Positions 31,356 to 32,395 of a stretch of DNA of 32,395 nucleotides are shown piece by piece (position 1 is the first letter of the stretch; each line of letters starts with the position of its first letter). The notes below the pieces were generated by a model, which did no database searches, was not told the DNA's origin, and saw only the letters and a program-made list of their open reading frames with translations. The DNA is taken from assembly GCA_030830865.1 (NCBI GenBank), contig JAURME010000036.1:1-32395 (forward strand). Reading direction: 5' to 3'. A program made the translations under genes and the position numbers. This stretch comes from Candidatus Nanopelagicales bacterium. GTDB taxonomy: Bacteria > Actinomycetota > Actinomycetes > S36-B12.

Positions 31356-32395
31356 ATGAAGATCAGGAAGAGCTGGATTGCGGTAGCGGCAGCCGCCGGA
31401 ATCCTTCTGGCCGGCTGCAGTTCCAGCAGCAGCGATACGGCGGCCGAGGCTCCCGCCGAGGAGGCTCCCGCTGAGGAGGCTCCTGCCGAGGAGGCTCCTG
31501 CCGAGGAGGCTCCTGCCGAGGGCGGCACCATCGAGCCTCTGAACATCCACATCGTTGCCGCCAAGACCGGCATCATCTCGCCGTTCGACATCCAGCCCGC
31601 CGAGGCGTTCACGATGGCGATCGACGAGCTCAACGCCGCGGGCGGCATCGGCGGCCAGCAGGCCACCGTCACCTGGACGGACACGAAGTCTGATCCGGCG
31701 CTCACCACGCAGATCGCGCAGGAGGCCGTCGACGCAGGCGCGAACATCATCGTGACCACCTGCGACTTCGACTTCGCCGCCCCGGCTGCCACCGTGGCCC
31801 AGGCGAACAACATCCCGGCGCTCTCTCTGTGCTTGGGTGATCGCAAGGGCACCGACCTCGTCACCATCGGCCCCATGTCGCTCAGCCCCTCACCGGGCAA
31901 CGCGTTCAAGGGCTCCGCTGCTGCCGAGTTCGCCTACAACGACAAGGGCTGGACGAAGGCTTATGTCCTGCAGGACGACCTGCTGGAGTACACCAAGTCC
32001 CTTGGCGCCTACTTCAAGGGCCGCTTCGCCGAACTCGGTGGCGAGATCATCGGTGAGGACGTCTTTACGGGCAACGAGCAGCTCGATCCTGCTGCCAACG
32101 TGACGCGGGCTCGCGACGCGGCGAAGGACGCCGACGTCATCATCATCCCGTCCGTCGTTCCCGCGGCCACGACGATGATCAAGGCGATCCGAGACGCCGG
32201 AATCAACACCCCGATCATGATGCCGGGCGCTGCTGTGGACGGCACGCTCGTCACCGGGGCGATCCCGAACATCAGTGATTTCTACTCCCTGCCGTTCGCC
32301 TGCATGCCGGCGTACTGCGAGGGTGACCCGGATCCTGATGTCAAGGTCTTCGCGGACGCCTTCGTGGCCAAGACGGGCATCGATCCGTACCTGGC
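31356..32395 (+). CDS. ABC transporter substrate-binding lipoprotein, branched-chain amino acid type (partial)
   Basis: The first 346 residues are visible; the gene leaves the right edge. A lipoprotein signal peptide ends in LLAGC, followed by a Ser-rich stretch and five EAPAE repeats as a linker. The Peripla_BP_6 (LivJ-type) domain begins near LNIHIVAAKTG and has PAEAFTMAIDELNAAGGIGG and the second-lobe entry segment NDKGWTKAYVLQDDLLEYTK. Cys pairs (TTCDFDF / SLCLGD and FACMPAYCEGD) could form disulfides. AAAGGAGAGG just upstream is a strong ribosome site for ATG 31356. It probably captures the substrate of the hyuAB2 enzymes; permease and ATPase genes would be expected beyond the window. 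Confidence 0.88.
   Translation, partial: MKIRKSWIAVAAAAGILLAGCSSSSSDTAAEAPAEEAPAEEAPAEEAPAEEAPAEGGTIEPLNIHIVAAKTGIISPFDIQPAEAFTMAIDELNAAGGIGGQQATVTWTDTKSDPALTTQIAQEAVDAGANIIVTTCDFDFAAPAATVAQANNIPALSLCLGDRKGTDLVTIGPMSLSPSPGNAFKGSAAAEFAYNDKGWTKAYVLQDDLLEYTKSLGAYFKGRFAELGGEIIGEDVFTGNEQLDPAANVTRARDAAKDADVIIIPSVVPAATTMIKAIRDAGINTPIMMPGAAVDGTLVTGAIPNISDFYSLPFACMPAYCEGDPDPDVKVFADAFVAKTGIDPYL
31446..31520 (+). repeat. Five 15-bp tandem repeats coding an EAPAE linker
   Basis: Five head-to-tail copies of a 15-base unit (GAGGCTCCYGCYGAG) encode EAPAE five times just after the lipid-anchored Cys of the binding protein. Copies differ only at synonymous third positions. The repeat gives a flexible acidic tether and is likely to vary in copy number by slippage. 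Confidence 0.9.

Overview
The window is chromosomal DNA of a high-GC actinobacterium (Actinomycetota). The signs are strong G/C third-position bias, many GTG starts, a mycothiol gene (mshA), carD, a SenX3-RegX3 pair, an F420-type PPOX protein and two gene blocks arranged much as in mycobacteria. I cannot name the genus. No rRNA, tRNA, mobile element, CRISPR or phage gene was seen. The window is almost fully coding: the longest gaps are 27055-27266, 4971-5155 and 8084-8216, and none exceeds 300 bases.

Region 1 (1-6966). A leftward run holds phoU, mshA, a YbjN-like gene, an LtrA-family membrane protein, gpmA and a partial AlaX-type tRNA-editing gene, mostly linked by ATGA overlaps or tiny gaps. 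Divergent from phoU is senX3-regX3 (rightward). The shared spacer contains two PHO-box-like heptamers exactly 22 bases apart. The block resembles the mycobacterial mshA/ybjN/gpm/senX3/regX3 neighbourhood.

Region 2 (7014-12798). A secreted DUF4232-like protein and an LpqE-like lipoprotein converge. The lipoprotein gene is divergent from carD, which starts carD-ispD-ispF-PPOX-cysS-rlmB. This is the mycobacterial lpqE/carD/ispD/ispF/cysS/rlmB order with one extra PPOX gene.

Region 3 (12810-16353). A CPA2-type cation/proton antiporter is translationally coupled to a DUF4032 kinase-like protein. A LacI-family regulator is divergent from them.

Region 4 (16424-20478). This is a five-gene biotin-transport cluster: bioY, a short AMP-forming ligase, a thiolase-like enzyme, bioM and bioN. 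The two enzymes sit between the S component and the ECF module, recalling the BirA-controlled yhfUTS operon of Bacillus. The thiolase keeps its nucleophilic Cys but has Ala in place of the second catalytic Cys. A 19-bp perfect inverted repeat lies at the ligase/thiolase junction.

Region 5 (20489-32395). This is a catabolic locus with two paralogous hyuA-hyuB pairs facing away from each other around a PucR-family regulator. The leftward operon is pucR-hyuA1-hyuB1-dehydrogenase. The rightward operon is hyuA2-hyuB2, followed by a lipoprotein substrate-binding protein of branched-chain amino-acid type that runs off the window. The divergent spacer has a 17-bp palindrome and a good -35/-10 pair. 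The substrate is unknown: the family covers hydantoins, oxoproline, lactams and ketone carboxylation.

A pattern across the window is the leaderless start. At least six genes (senX3, the DUF4232 gene, lpqE-like, cysS, lacI, bioY) have a TANNNT -10 hexamer ending 7-9 bases before the start codon, with little or no Shine-Dalgarno sequence.
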